From positions 9,261,082 to 9,325,081 of the forward strand of contig CM054118.1 in assembly GCA_028673005.1 (NCBI GenBank): a stretch of DNA of 64,000 bases, in the 5' to 3' direction. The position numbers and the translations under genes are program-made. Below are positions 40,122 through 50,263 of the stretch, in pieces (within the stretch, counting starts at the first letter, position 1; each line of letters starts with the position of its first letter). The notes beneath the pieces were generated by a model. The model saw only the letters and a program-made list of their open reading frames with translations, was not told where the DNA came from and made no database searches. Source of the stretch: Tanypteryx hageni (lineage: Eukaryota > Arthropoda > Insecta > Odonata > Petaluridae).

Positions 40122-42890
40122 TTAGCGGAGGTTGAGGCCAGGCGGAGAGAAAGAGTCGAGAAGATGGATATGTGCTAGTTCCCAGTGTCGGAGAAGGGGG
40201 GCAGGAGTGTCATAGGGTAAAGCGCGAATAATCCTAACATTGTAGCAACTATTGAAGGGGACATTGTGGGTATTGGCGTGTAATGCAACTGGGAGGGGGC
40301 GTCTGAGAGAAACGCTATTCCGGTGACCGTTCATTCGGATGTTTAACGGATTGCTGGTGAGGCCTACGTAAAACGCGGGACAAAGGGTGCAGGTAAGGAG
40401 GTAAATGACGTTACTGGTGGTGCAATTGCTTCTGGAGGTGATGGGGTAGGTGATGTTGGTGGAGGGACTCGAGAAAGAAGATGAGGGTAGGTGGATAGGG
40501 CAAGTGAGGCAGCGAGGTTTTCCGCAGGGGTGGGAGCCTATTGCAAGAAGCGTGGTAGAAGTGGGAAGTTCCTTCCTCCAAAAGATATTTCCCAAATTTG
40601 GGGGCCGGCGGAAGGAGAGGAGCGGAGGATTGGCAAAAAGGTTGATAAAGAGGGACTGATGGGAGGAAGAGGTAAGAATTGGGTGGGCAGCATGAAGGAT
40701 TGTTTTGAGAGCTTCGTGGATACCAGGAAGGAAAAGTGTCGTAAGAGTGAGTGGAGGGGTAGATGCAGGAATAGTGGGTGTGTGAGGATGGGATCCATTG
40801 TGGGTAGGCGTCATCGCCCTATGGATCTGTTCGCGGACCAAGAGCAAGGGCATAAGGGATAGAGGTTTTGGTATGATGGGGATGGCAGCTATCAAAGTGG
40901 AGGTATTGGAGGCTGTTGGTGGTTTGGTGTGAACACAGGTGCGGATTTTGCTGTCTTGAAGGTAAAGATCGACATCCAGGAATGTGATGTGGGAGGTAGA
41001 GGATTGGTGGGTGAAGGACAGTGAAGGATGGGAGGAGAGACGAGAGAGAAAGGAAAGGAGAGAGTCAGGTCCATGCGTCCAAATGAGGAAGACATCGTCT
41101 ATTTATCTCAGCCACAAAAGTGGTCTGAGTGGAACGTTGAGGAAGAGTCTTTCCCATTTTCCAAGGTAGCAATTGGCGTATGAAGGCGCCATTCGGGTGC
41201 CCATCGCAGTGCCTCTAATTTGAAGGTAGTGACGACCACCGAAAGAGAAGTTGTTCAATTTGAGCACCATTGCTGCCAAGTTTAATAAGAAATGGGAGGA
41301 AGGTCTTGCGTCGGGTGGTCTTGAGTCCAGGAGTTTACTAAGGGCAGAGAGTCCATCATCGTGGGGGATGTTTGTGTAGAGGGAACAGACATCGATAGTG
41401 GCCAAAATGGTATTGGGTGGGAAAGGAAAGGGGAGGCGTTTGAGAAAGTGGTTAGTGTCTTGGATGAAGGAAGGGAATTGACGAATGAGAGGTTGTAGGT
41501 GGGAGTCAACGAAGGCGGAGATGCGTTCTGTAGGGGAGTTAAAGCTGGCAACAATGGGGCGGCCAGGGATGTTGGGTTTATGGATTTTAGGGAGACGGTA
41601 GAATGTGGGTGTGCGGGGTTTGTTGGGGATCATTATAGCAATGGCGGAATCGGAAAGGCCTTCCTGTTTTCCTGAGGAATGAAGATAGGACGAAATTTGG
41701 TAGGAGTGGTGGTCTGTGGGGTTGGAAGTAAGATGATGGTAAAAGGTTTCGTCAGAAAGTTGGCGCTCGGCTTCCTCGTTATATTTGGCGCGATCCATCA
41801 CAACCGTGGTGGTGCCCTTGTCGGCAGAGAGGATGATGATATGGTCAAGATGTTTGAGTGTAGAAATGGCATGCCTTTCACGTCTGGTAAGATTATCTGT
41901 ATGGTCGATAAGATCGGAAAAGTTAGGTTGGGAGATTCTGGAAAGGATATAATTGAGGTATTGTTCGACCGGGTGTAGGGAAGGAAGGGTGGGTGGAATG
42001 TATTGGGAAGGAGGTTTGAAGATGGAAAAGGTAGGTGGGAGGCCGGGAGGGAGTTTTGGGTTGGCAGAGGTGAGAGAGTCTTCTTTGGGAGGGTTAGCTT
42101 TTAGACTTAGTGTGCGGGCAAAGGACTGGACGTCGGCAAGGAGGCGAAAATGATCAAATTTGGTGGTGGGACAAAAGGAAAGGTCGCGTGAAAGGAGTTC
42201 ATTCTCGGCAGGGGTAAGTACGTGGGAGGAAAGGTTCAAGACTTCATCTGGTTGGCAAGATGAAGAGGTAGTGGCAGGAGTGTGCGAAAAATAGGAGCGC
42301 TTCAAAGGTTTGCGGGTTAGGAAAGTGTGGGTCTTTTTCAGGATATAGAGTGATGGTGGCGTTGGGAATCCCAGGAGGTCCGCAAGACAGGGAGTTTGAC
42401 CGATGAGTGGCGGGGAAGGAGGTGGTTTGTTGACCTCGCCAGCTGTAATGAACGGAAGGGGAAGACCAAGTTTGAGGTGCCGGACGCAAAGCAGAGGGAG
42501 TTTACGGAGAAGTCTGTTGCGATGTGCGGTGATATCATTAGCCGCTTGAAGGAATGTGGCGTGAAGGTCGGATATGGATAGCGAAGAATGACGAAGATAA
42601 AGAACGAGAGATTTACAATTAGCGAAGTGGGTGTTAGAGAGGGTGGTATAATGGTGTATGGTGGAACGGATAATGTGGATAGAGGTGAGGTGATACGTGA
42701 GGGCTAGGGAAGCGCGGATAGGGGGAGGAAGACCTGAAAGAGGAATTCTGATGGTGAGGCATTTGGGGGTGAGTCCAAGTGCAAGGCAGGAGTTGAGGAA
42801 TTCAATCTGGCAGTTGAGGGTAATGTGTCTACGGAGATGATAACGGAGACGGGTCAGTTCTATGGTGGAAGAGAAAGATATGAGGAAAAG
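40122..42890 (-). pseudogene. Penelope-like RT + GIY-YIG endonuclease polyprotein with one nonsense codon
   Basis: The minus-strand frame is open from about 42890 to 41103 and again, in the same frame, from 41102 to 40122. No ATG exists in the upstream 590 nt of the open frame; the first TTG/GTG/ATG-type codon is at 42305. RT motifs are TFYRLPKIHKPN (~41610), TIDVCSLYTNIP (~41370) and QIRGTAMGTRMAPSYAN (~41190). The TAA at 41103-41105 stands directly before IDDVF, where the family has YIDD. The C-terminal part has NVIYLLTCTLCPAFYVGLTSNPLNIRM-type GIY-YIG sequence (about 40400-40320) with the Arg and His of the NGHR segment. The protein would prime and copy element RNA at a nicked target. It is dead if the stop is not read through. 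Confidence 0.9.
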
Positions 42891-42952
42891 ACGACAGGAA
42901 AGAAACGTAAAGATATAGACAAAAAAGGAGAAAAAAGGACGGTATATATATT

Positions 42953-43148
42953 AACTAAAGGAAAAGAAAAGGTAGTGATGAGGGTGGCAACAAGGTGTTG
43001 AGGGAAGCCCAGCGGACACTTACCAAGTTGAGGACCAAGCTGGCAGGCTGCTGGGGGCGTCCAAGAGACACATGAAACACACGAACACAAAAAGACAAAA
43101 AAACACACGCAAGCTTATCGGGCCTATGCCCTTCTTCAGCGAAAGAGT
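42953..43148 (-). repeat. Penelope direct terminal repeat, upstream copy
   Basis: Upstream (5') repeat of the minus-strand element, near-identical to 39757-39950. It ends against a short TA tract at 43149-43163. Confidence 0.92.
43110..43140 (-). ncRNA. hammerhead-ribozyme-like motif in the upstream Penelope repeat
   Basis: Same CTGAAGA, GGGCATAGGCCC hairpin and GATAAGC order as at 39913-39943. The two copies differ by one base in the loop. Confidence 0.6.
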
Positions 43149-43163
43149 ATATATATATATATA

Positions 43164-43460
43164 TACACACTCCCTTTCTGCCATTCCCCAACCCCCTCCA
43201 TATCCTCCAATCCCCGACTTTTCCGCACTACCCTTCCTCCCTCTCCCCCAATGCCTCCACCCAGTGTTACCACCATCAGTTGTCTCTCTCCTGTTCTGAC
43301 GAAGGGATCGTCCCCGAAAGCTTAAGTGTTTTTGTGTTCGTTTTACGTGTGTCACTTCGACCCCTCCAACAGCTCGCCAACCTGAAGTCATCTTATTGGT
43401 GAGTGCTCACTGGGTTTCCTTATCCCAACAACTTGTTGCCATCCATTTATTCCATTTACG
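43164..43460 (+). repeat. terminal-repeat fragment of a second Penelope-like family
   Basis: Pyrimidine-rich lead (CCCCCTCCATATCC...), a canonical hammerhead-like core at 43296-43323, then TTTTGTGTTCG and CACTTCGACCCC, TTGGTGAGTG and CAACTTGTTGCCA. The order parallels the first Penelope repeat but in the opposite orientation and with clear divergence. Confidence 0.6.
43296..43323 (+). ncRNA. hammerhead-ribozyme-like core (canonical CUGANGA/GAAA)
   Basis: CTGACGA at 43296-43302, hairpin GGGA-TCG-TCCC as stem II, then CGAAA with GAAA at 43316-43319. This matches the conserved hammerhead core exactly, better than the copies in the adjacent Penelope element. Stems I and III would be short, as in minimal Penelope hammerheads. 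Confidence 0.65.
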
Positions 43461-43483
43461 TTTTTACGTTTCCTATTCCGTAA

Positions 43484-43486
<3 letters not shown>

Positions 43487-43541
<55 letters not shown>
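43487..43541. repeat. TA microsatellite
   Basis: Pure (TA)n bordering the second Penelope fragment. Confidence 0.95.
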
Positions 43542-43545
<4 letters not shown>

Positions 43546-43609
43546 GTTATTTTGATTGAGTGTTAATTCGAGTAAACATAGTGACTGAAGCTTTCTTTTA
43601 TTATCCCAG

Positions 43610-43768
43610 GGAACCATCCATCCAGCAGAGAGACCCTTATAATATGTTGACGACGCTTGGTCTGCGTATCTCGAGAGAGGATATCCATGATCTATTGACT
43701 ACCAAGGACAACGCCACATACCGCGACGAACATGCAAAGTCGACATCACCTGGATATATTCTAAAGAG
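43610..43768 (+). CDS. candidate host exon (53 codons), unidentified
   Basis: A pyrimidine-rich tract and CCCAG acceptor end at 43609. An AAAGAG/GTATTT donor follows 43768. The 159-bp interval is open in the frame read from 43560 and has a protein-like composition (QQRDPYNMLTTLGL, ISREDIHDLL). Codon use is balanced compared with the AT-rich flanks. I recognise no family. A chance exon-like stretch or an exon remnant are both possible. Confidence 0.3.
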
Positions 43769-44850
43769 GTATTTCATCAGCAAAAATAGATAAACAAGTT
43801 TAAAGAATCTTATGTGGCCACCACATGACTCTCTCCATACCTGTAATATCTCGAAAATTTTCAAATTGGTTAAATGATAATAAATATTTTAAGGAACTGC
43901 GAGAAAGATTTCAAGATAACAGGGAGCAGAAATAAACTCAAACCATAGCCTTCTGTTATTAGATATAGCAACGAAATTCCAAAGATTAAGAAAATAAAAT
44001 GGAGCGTTACTAATTGTAAGACGTAACTAAGCGTCAATCGTTTACAAAAGTCGCCTACAGGTGGTGGTGGTCTAGAAAACAATTTTTAAAATATCTCTTT
44101 AAAAATGCATTGTATGGGAAAATGTTTCGAACAAACATTGTAGAGAATTTAATTTCCTACAACATTTTTGCTAATACTTTTTTACATTCATCAAATATTA
44201 AAACAAATATTTCAAAAAAACTGATAAGTGACCAGAGTAATCACCCACTTTCGGTTGGCCCATTTTTCTCAAAATCCAAACACTTACTGTAACTAACTGT
44301 AAAAATGTGGAATATAAAATTTATCGATGACCTGATTAATAGTTTTTGTGTTAGAGGCGCCACAAAATTCCGGTCAGACACACAGACAGACACTCAAAGA
44401 CATCATCGAGAAATGGTCAAAACGTGTTCAGGGGACCTCAAAACGTGTATTTCCATTGAACTCTTGAAGTCGATTTTTTTCATGAAAACTACTTTCCCCT
44501 ATGCTACGTACATGGAAAAAGTAAAAACTTAATTATGTTTTTTAACTTCTCCATATTTGATAAATGTAAAAATGTATCTGAATTAATATTGTAGGAAATT
44601 TAATTTTCTACAACCTTTACTTGAAACATTTTTCCAATAATGCATTGTTTAAGATATATCTTATATTATCAGCTGCCACCACCACGCCACCTACCGAAGA
44701 CTATTGTTAACAATTGATGCTTAGTTACATCTTAGTAACGCTCCAATTTCTTTTCTTAATTGTTGGAGCTTTGGGGCTATATCCGATATCAGAAGGTTTG
44801 AGTTTATTTCTGTTCTATGTAAAGTATAAAATTTTCTCGCAGTTTCTTAA

Positions 44851-47324
44851 CCCGCCATTGGTCGCGCCGTGAGATTTTCTCTCACACAAGATTTAGTTTC
44901 AAAATTTTGTTTACTTTGTAACGCGCGAGCACGCCACCTCTCTCTATACCTTCTGTCATTTTGCTATTCTTTCAACTCGTCCACATGGCATTTCCGCCGG
45001 TGGCGTTGGAGTCGCGGTAGAGAGTGGTATTTGCACGTGTGTCTCAAGGCGTGAGATTTTTTCTCATCGCGCGACCAAGGGTGTTACGATATTTATCTGG
45101 GAGTGTTTTTGGAAAAAAGGAACCTATACCTGCAATAATTGAATGTGTTAAAAGAGGTAAGTGCTTACATAGTTATTATTAATTTATTTATCATTTTGAT
45201 TTATAAATAATTATTCTGACATTTTTGTAGTTCTGTCGACAAGCGTTTCTGGCATTTCTTTTGTTTCTGTCAATGTCATCACGAGAAATACAACAACTCT
45301 TGATTGCGAGCTGGCTTGATGAAGAAGACGAAGTTGAGGACGAGCTTAATCAGGATGAGGATCTGGAGCGCCTGACGGATACCTCAGAAGAAGATGGTCC
45401 CAGTGAGCATTCGGATCATACCAGTGACACCGAACAATCAGGCGAGGAAGATTCTGAAGCAGATGAGTCTGACATTAGACACTCAACCTATCAAGGAAAT
45501 TACACTAAGGGTAAAGACAAGACTACCAAATGGTTTCTTCATCCTCCAAGTCCAAACACACGCACACGTGCACAAAACATCGTCATCCATCTGCCAGGCG
45601 TAAAAAACGTAGCCAAGTATGCTAAATCTCCTCTCGAGTGTTTTGAGCTCTTTATAACCTATGAAATGACCGAAGAAATAGTGCTTTGTACTAATAACTG
45701 TCTTGACTTAATGAGAGCTAAGTATAGTAGACAGCGTGATTGCAAGGCCACTGATTTTATCGAAATTAGAGCTCTCTTAGGTCTGCTGTACCTTGCTGGA
45801 CTTTATAAGATGCACCATGAAGAGTTGTGGAGTGCAGACGGGACTGCTCCTGATATTTTCAGAACGACAATGTCGCAAAGAAGGTTCTATCTATTGCTTA
45901 GAGCATTACATTTCGATCTTTACCAGAATCGTGCAGAGAGAACACGTTTGGACAACCTGGCTCCAATAAGAAAAATATTTGATAATATTGTGCGTCACTG
46001 CCAAGAAAATTTCCAGGTAGAGAGTATATCACCTTTGACGGAATGCTGGATGCATTCAGAGGAAGGTGCAAATTTCGTCAATACATGTGTAACAAGCCAG
46101 CTAAGTATGGATTAAAAATTTACGCTTCTGTTGATTCACGAACTTTTTACACTTCAAGCCTTGAAGTTTACGCTGGAGCTCAGCCCGAAGGACCCTTCAA
46201 AACTAGCAACTCAGCAAGGGATGTCGTCATGCGCTTAGTTGGACCTATTCTGGGCACTGGAAGAAACATTACAGTTGACAACTACTTCTTTTCTATTCCT
46301 CTGGCTGATGATCTAGTCAATAATCACAGAACAACAATTGTTGGCACTCTGAACAAGCGAAAGCGGGAAATTCCTCCAAGTTTTCTTCATACAAGGGGAA
46401 GAACAGTAACCAGCAGCAAGTATGGATTCGGAGCAAAGATTACTATTGTTTCTTACATACCAAAGAAGAATAAAAACGTTTTGATGTTGTCCACATTGCA
46501 CAATGACAGTAAGATTGATGAAGATTCAGGGCAGGCACGAAAACCGGAAGTCATCTGTTTTTATAATTCGACAAAAGGGGGGGTAGATGTTGTTGACCAG
46601 ATGAAGTCCTTGTATTCTGTGGCAAGAGTAAGTTTTAGATGGTCCCTGACATTATTTTTTTCAATCTTAAACATAGCTGGCATTACTAGTCAAATAATAT
46701 ACAAGGCAAATACAAATGTTCTCCTCAAGCGCCGTAACTACCTAAAGGATTTGGCCTTGATCCTCGTGAAACCTGAATTGACCAGGCGAGCAACTGTTGC
46801 CACATTACCAAGTGCCCTACGAGGAAGCATGAGCCGTGTACTTGGTGCTGATAATCCCACTACTTCCAAGGATGTACCACCAGAACTATGTGCAAAGTGT
46901 CCAAGGAGGAAAAATAGAAAATTAAAAAAATGATGTTATTCCTGCTCGATTCATATTTGCCCAGAGCATACTGTACATTCTTGTGATGATTGCCATAAAA
47001 GACTGATAAGTGAGAAATAATTTAAAATTCAAAATATTTTTCTGAGAGTATTCTTTTTCAAGTTATGCCAAATTAAGGAGAAATACACCAATTTTTGTTA
47101 ATTTTTTATTATCATGACGATAAATTTAAAAAAAGATTTGATATGTTGGTTTATTAATAAAAATTGTATGAAAATGAAAAGGTTTAGTCTTTTATTTATC
47201 TAAATATAACCTGAAAATCGGCATTAAATGTTCCGTTAGGAATCGAGAAGCATAAATGAATGTATGAGAGAAAATCTCACGAGCGACCAACGGCATTGCA
47301 AAAATTGGCGCGACCAATGGCGGG
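44851..47324 (+). mobile_element. piggyBac-type transposon, TTAA target duplication
   Basis: Termini CCCGCCATTGGTCGCGCC at 44851 and GGCGCGACCAATGGCGGG ending at 47324 are perfect 18-bp inverted repeats flanked by TTAA at 44847-44850 and 47325-47328. Inner repeats (GTGAGATTTTCTCTCA near 44868 and 45050; GAGAGAAAATCTCAC near 47267) are also inverted. The element is 2474 bp and carries a disabled transposase gene. Confidence 0.97.
45261..47020 (+). pseudogene. piggyBac transposase, frameshifted and prematurely stopped
   Basis: The N-terminal frame (ATG 45261, alternative ATG 45273) has the acidic head of the family and the DDE_Tnp_1_7 start (LECFELFITYEMTEEIV). It leaves register near 46015-46025. 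The correct frame then continues (from the segment before FRGRCKFRQY) to a TGA at 46931-46933. Catalytic Asp residues are visible in TFDGML (near 46033), VDNYFFSIPL (~46280) and GGVDVVDQM (~46585). The Glu that normally follows the first Asp reads Gly. After the TGA the C-terminal cysteine-rich domain (CYSC, CPEH, CDDCHK) is still encoded in frame up to TAA 47018-47020. The lesions are thus one frameshift and one nonsense codon. Confidence 0.92.
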
Positions 47325-47400
47325 TTAAAATACTTATTACTATTTGGAATTTTTAGCAATATTATAGATATGGAGAAAGTCATGTTGGTGGCCACATTAG

Positions 47401-49056
47401 AGTTTTTTATTCAGCAGTCCATATATTTTCCCACAAAATCACATTTTTTTTCAAATACTTGTATTTTTATGGTTGCTTGTATTTACTTTGCTGTTTTATG
47501 TATTATTATATATGCTTCATGTTCATTGATAAGGTGGGAAAGATGGGACGAATTCTTTGTCTCAATATTTTCCCAAATAAAGACTTCCTCGTCAATCGAA
47601 CAATCTCTCTTCCTCCCTCCCATTCTCCATCCCTTCCTCTTCCTCCTATTCTCCCTCTCTCGCTCCTATTCTTCACCCTCACTTATTCTCATCTTCCTTC
47701 TTTCATTGCCCTTCTCATTCTCCCCTCAAAAATGTAGCGCCATATATCCCGCCATATAAATCAACCTTTGAAGCTAAAAAAAAATTCCAAAAACTTAGGG
47801 TCGACTTATACGCCGAATATAAAATGTTGCTCTTAAATAACAGATTAAAAACATTGATATTCACGAACACATTTGATCTTACAGCATAGGTGATTACCAT
47901 TTTGAATCCGTTGCTCCATTGTTTACATTACTGTGGTTTATTTTAGAAGATTTAAGATAATTATTTTTAATAGTTAATAAAAATTAAAATTTTAACTTTT
48001 GTTTTTATTACTGAATCTCAAAAATATAAACGATCTATTTGCAATTACAGGAACGAAGGATAACTAGAATTACATTCCACCAACAGATGGAAATACTGTA
48101 TACGACTGATCTTTCTTAAATCAAACAAATGATTTAATAACTCAAAAATCGACACTGAATTTTCTGGAAAAGGTTACATTCAGGTTTTAAAAAAACCATA
48201 AAATTCCTCGTGTTCTTCATTCGAATTTTTTTATCGAAGAAGTGGGGGGTCGACTTATACGGCGAATATGTGTATAGTCATGTATTTACAATCCGAAAAA
48301 ATCGAGGTCGACTTATACGCCGGCATATAAGGTATGTAATTGTCAGAATCCGAGCTCATATTGTTGTCCCAAAGGATAAATGCCTTTCCCTCTTCCCCAC
48401 CCTTACTTCAAAATTTGTTTATCTTGACAACTGAATGCTGCAAGGAACAGTTTAAGCAATTGATCATCAGTAAAAGATTAAAATTCCGTATTTATACATA
48501 TCAATAGGAAATAAAAATAATTTTTGAAGAAAATAAAAACACTCATATTTCACTATAAGACTAAAACGAAAGAATAAATAAAATTTTTAAGTTCATAACT
48601 TTTATAAAGCACGCAGAAAATGAAAAAATAAAAATTCAATAATTTATATAGAACATTAAAATGAAAAAAAAAATTAAATTAACAGAGATATTTAACATAC
48701 AAAAGTTAGGTTGCATCCTTTAAGACATCTGAACTAATTATTAGAATTGCAACATAATTTTTACATATTAAATATCTCTATTAATTCAGTAATTGAAATT
48801 ATTTTTTCATTTTGCCGTGTTTTATATAAGTTATTAATTTTTTTCACTTCTTGCACGCTTTGCAAAAGTTATTGACTTACAATTTATATTTATATCTTAT
48901 TTCCAAAGTAAATGGAATGCATTAACGCTTCGTTCTTTTCTGTTGTCCCCGAAGAATTTTCTCCGACCCTAAATCAAAGGCAGTTTTCGTTTATTTATTC
49001 TAATCGGAAGTGTATTCGATTAGATTTGGCATTTGTCATTCTCTCGTTTCATCCAG
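47401..49056. other. no gene seen; GTCGACTTATACGCCG motif repeats
   Basis: AT-rich, no convincing coding frame. GGTCGACTTATACGCCGAATAT-like strings occur at about 47798, 48246 and 48305, the last followed by ATATAAGGTA. They look like terminal or subterminal repeats of an unclassified transposon, but I cannot define an element. A pyrimidine-rich tract (CTTCCTCC type) lies at 47605-47725. Confidence 0.5.
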
Positions 49057-49219
49057 GGGAACCAAGTCTGTCGAAGGAAAGACGACCTCGGAACGGAAGG
49101 CCATGTTGCATCCCCTGTTCCCAGCAAGTGAGATTTCCCACTTTCATCTTTGCGAGGATAATGACGATGCTTCCATGTGTCCTCTGCATCTCGCTTGTCA
49201 GGACAACGTCGTGGCACAC
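49057..49219 (+). CDS. candidate host exon with an ankyrin-like string, weak
   Basis: Preceded by a CTCGTTTCATCCAG acceptor-like sequence. One frame ends with the ankyrin-type CPLHLACQD string near 49175-49200 before a TGA. No clean donor is seen (GTCGTG near 49204 is possible). A similar but diverged block with the same acceptor and CCATGTTGCATC occurs at 51331-51480. It may be a decayed duplicated exon. Confidence 0.25.
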
Positions 49220-49367
49220 TGAGGAGATTGATCAGACCTCAGCCGCAAGAGGAATGGATTGCGTCCCAATAGGATTCTGACGAGGCTGTACCCTCTGTCT
49301 ATACACACTGGAGCATTCTTCGGCTGGCGAACAAGAGGTAACGAAGCAGTAATGCCAGTGGTGAGCT

Positions 49368-49754
49368 CAGGGGCGGATTGGACTGCCGGGACACCGGGCA
49401 AAGTCCCGGTTGGCCGATGCTGCCCCTGGGCTGGGGATCCCTGACCGGTTGCTGCCTTTGTCAGGAGCTGTTGCTTTTCCGTATTCTGACTATTTGCTAA
49501 GTAGTTTAGTACCGAGGTTTTTTCTTTAAAATTTGAGGTAGTAAACTCTATTGCTGGGAAATTTTATTTTCCTCTAAGAAATTCGTCCGAAAGGTCGTTT
49601 TAAATTTACAATTTATATTGGTAACTATCTTTACTACTTTTTCATATTTTAAGGGATATTAATCGTGTCTTGAAACTTAAGAAGAAAAAAATTATAGTCG
49701 ACAAAATGGGCCGAGTATTTGCCCGGGCCGATTTTTGCGCCCAATCCTCCCCTG
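49368..49754. mobile_element. non-autonomous hAT-like MITE (387 bp)
   Basis: CAGGGGCGGATTGG at 49368 and CCAATCCTCCCCTG ending at 49754 form inverted termini. The flanks GGTGAGCT (49360-49367) and TGTGAGCT (49755-49762) agree at 7 of 8 bases, a hAT-type duplication. The interior has no coding capacity. Subterminal CCGGG..AAAGTCCCGG and GCCCGGGCC hairpins are present. Confidence 0.88.
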
Positions 49755-49803
49755 TGTGAGCTATGCATATTTTAACAATGAGCTCGCATTTTTATTAGCG
49801 TCG

Positions 49804-50263
49804 ATTTGTCCGTCCGTCAGTCAGCATGTTCGTTCTCGGCTTCTATGGAACGGATTTTTATGCAATTTGATATTAAGGACTGACAGTCAAAGGCAATAAG
49901 AAAATTACAAAAATAAATCACACGAGCCAATCAGGGGTACCATTTTATTGGTGACAAATAATGAACTTTCCGTTACATCTCGTAAATCTTTGGTCAATTT
50001 AAAATAGTAGAGGAAATTAAATAATCCATGTTGCTAGTTCTACAAGTTTATTTAAAAACTATCTTAATTTGACCAAAACTTTAAGAGATATAACGTAAAG
50101 TTCATTTTTGTCACCAGTTGAGTGGCAACCCGGATTGGCTAACGTGATTTATTTTTGTAATTTACTTATTGTCTTTTGAGTTTCAGTCCTTAATATCAAA
50201 TTCCATTGAAATCAGTTCGGCAGAGGCCGAGAACGAACGTGCGGACAGACGGACGGACAAAGT
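49804..50263. mobile_element. second foldback element (about 200-bp inverted arms)
   Basis: The left arm (49804-50000) and right arm (50065-50263) are inverted copies about 85% alike. They share TGTCCGTCCGTC, CGTTCGTTCTCGGC, AATTTGATATTAAGGACTGA and AAATTACAAAAATAAATCAC. The loop is only about 65 bp, so the RNA or single-stranded DNA would fold into a long hairpin. No target duplication is defined. Confidence 0.85.

Larger units (their letters stand above)
39757..43148 (-). mobile_element. Penelope-like element (GIY-YIG endonuclease type) with direct terminal repeats
   Basis: Direct repeats of about 195 bp (39757-39950 and 42953-43148, about 95% alike) flank one long minus-strand coding region with a Penelope-type RT and a C-terminal GIY-YIG endonuclease. 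Direct pseudo-LTRs, this domain order and a hammerhead-like motif in each repeat are typical of Penelope-like elements. A truncated inverted piece on the left (39661-39740) is also typical. One in-frame stop is the only coding lesion I find. Confidence 0.9.
43811..47400. mobile_element. foldback (long imperfect hairpin) element, right arm split by piggyBac
   Basis: The left arm (43811-44170) and right arm (44586-44850 plus 47325-47400) are inverted copies with many small differences. Examples are TGTGGCCACC...ATGACT outermost, AAATAAACTCAAACC and TTGGAGCGTTACTAA in the middle and a TAATTTCCTACAA block near the loop. The ~415-bp spacer holds CAGACACACAGACAGAC and TCAAAACGTG. No transposase is encoded. 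The right arm contains the piggyBac insertion at a TTAA whose counterpart in the left arm (43889-43892) is intact. A related left-arm fragment lies at 63310-63480. Confidence 0.85.

Noticed and set aside
40450..40862. Plus-strand frames of 69-123 codons opposite the Penelope coding region
   Set aside because: They are complements of the well-supported minus-strand RT/endonuclease frame.
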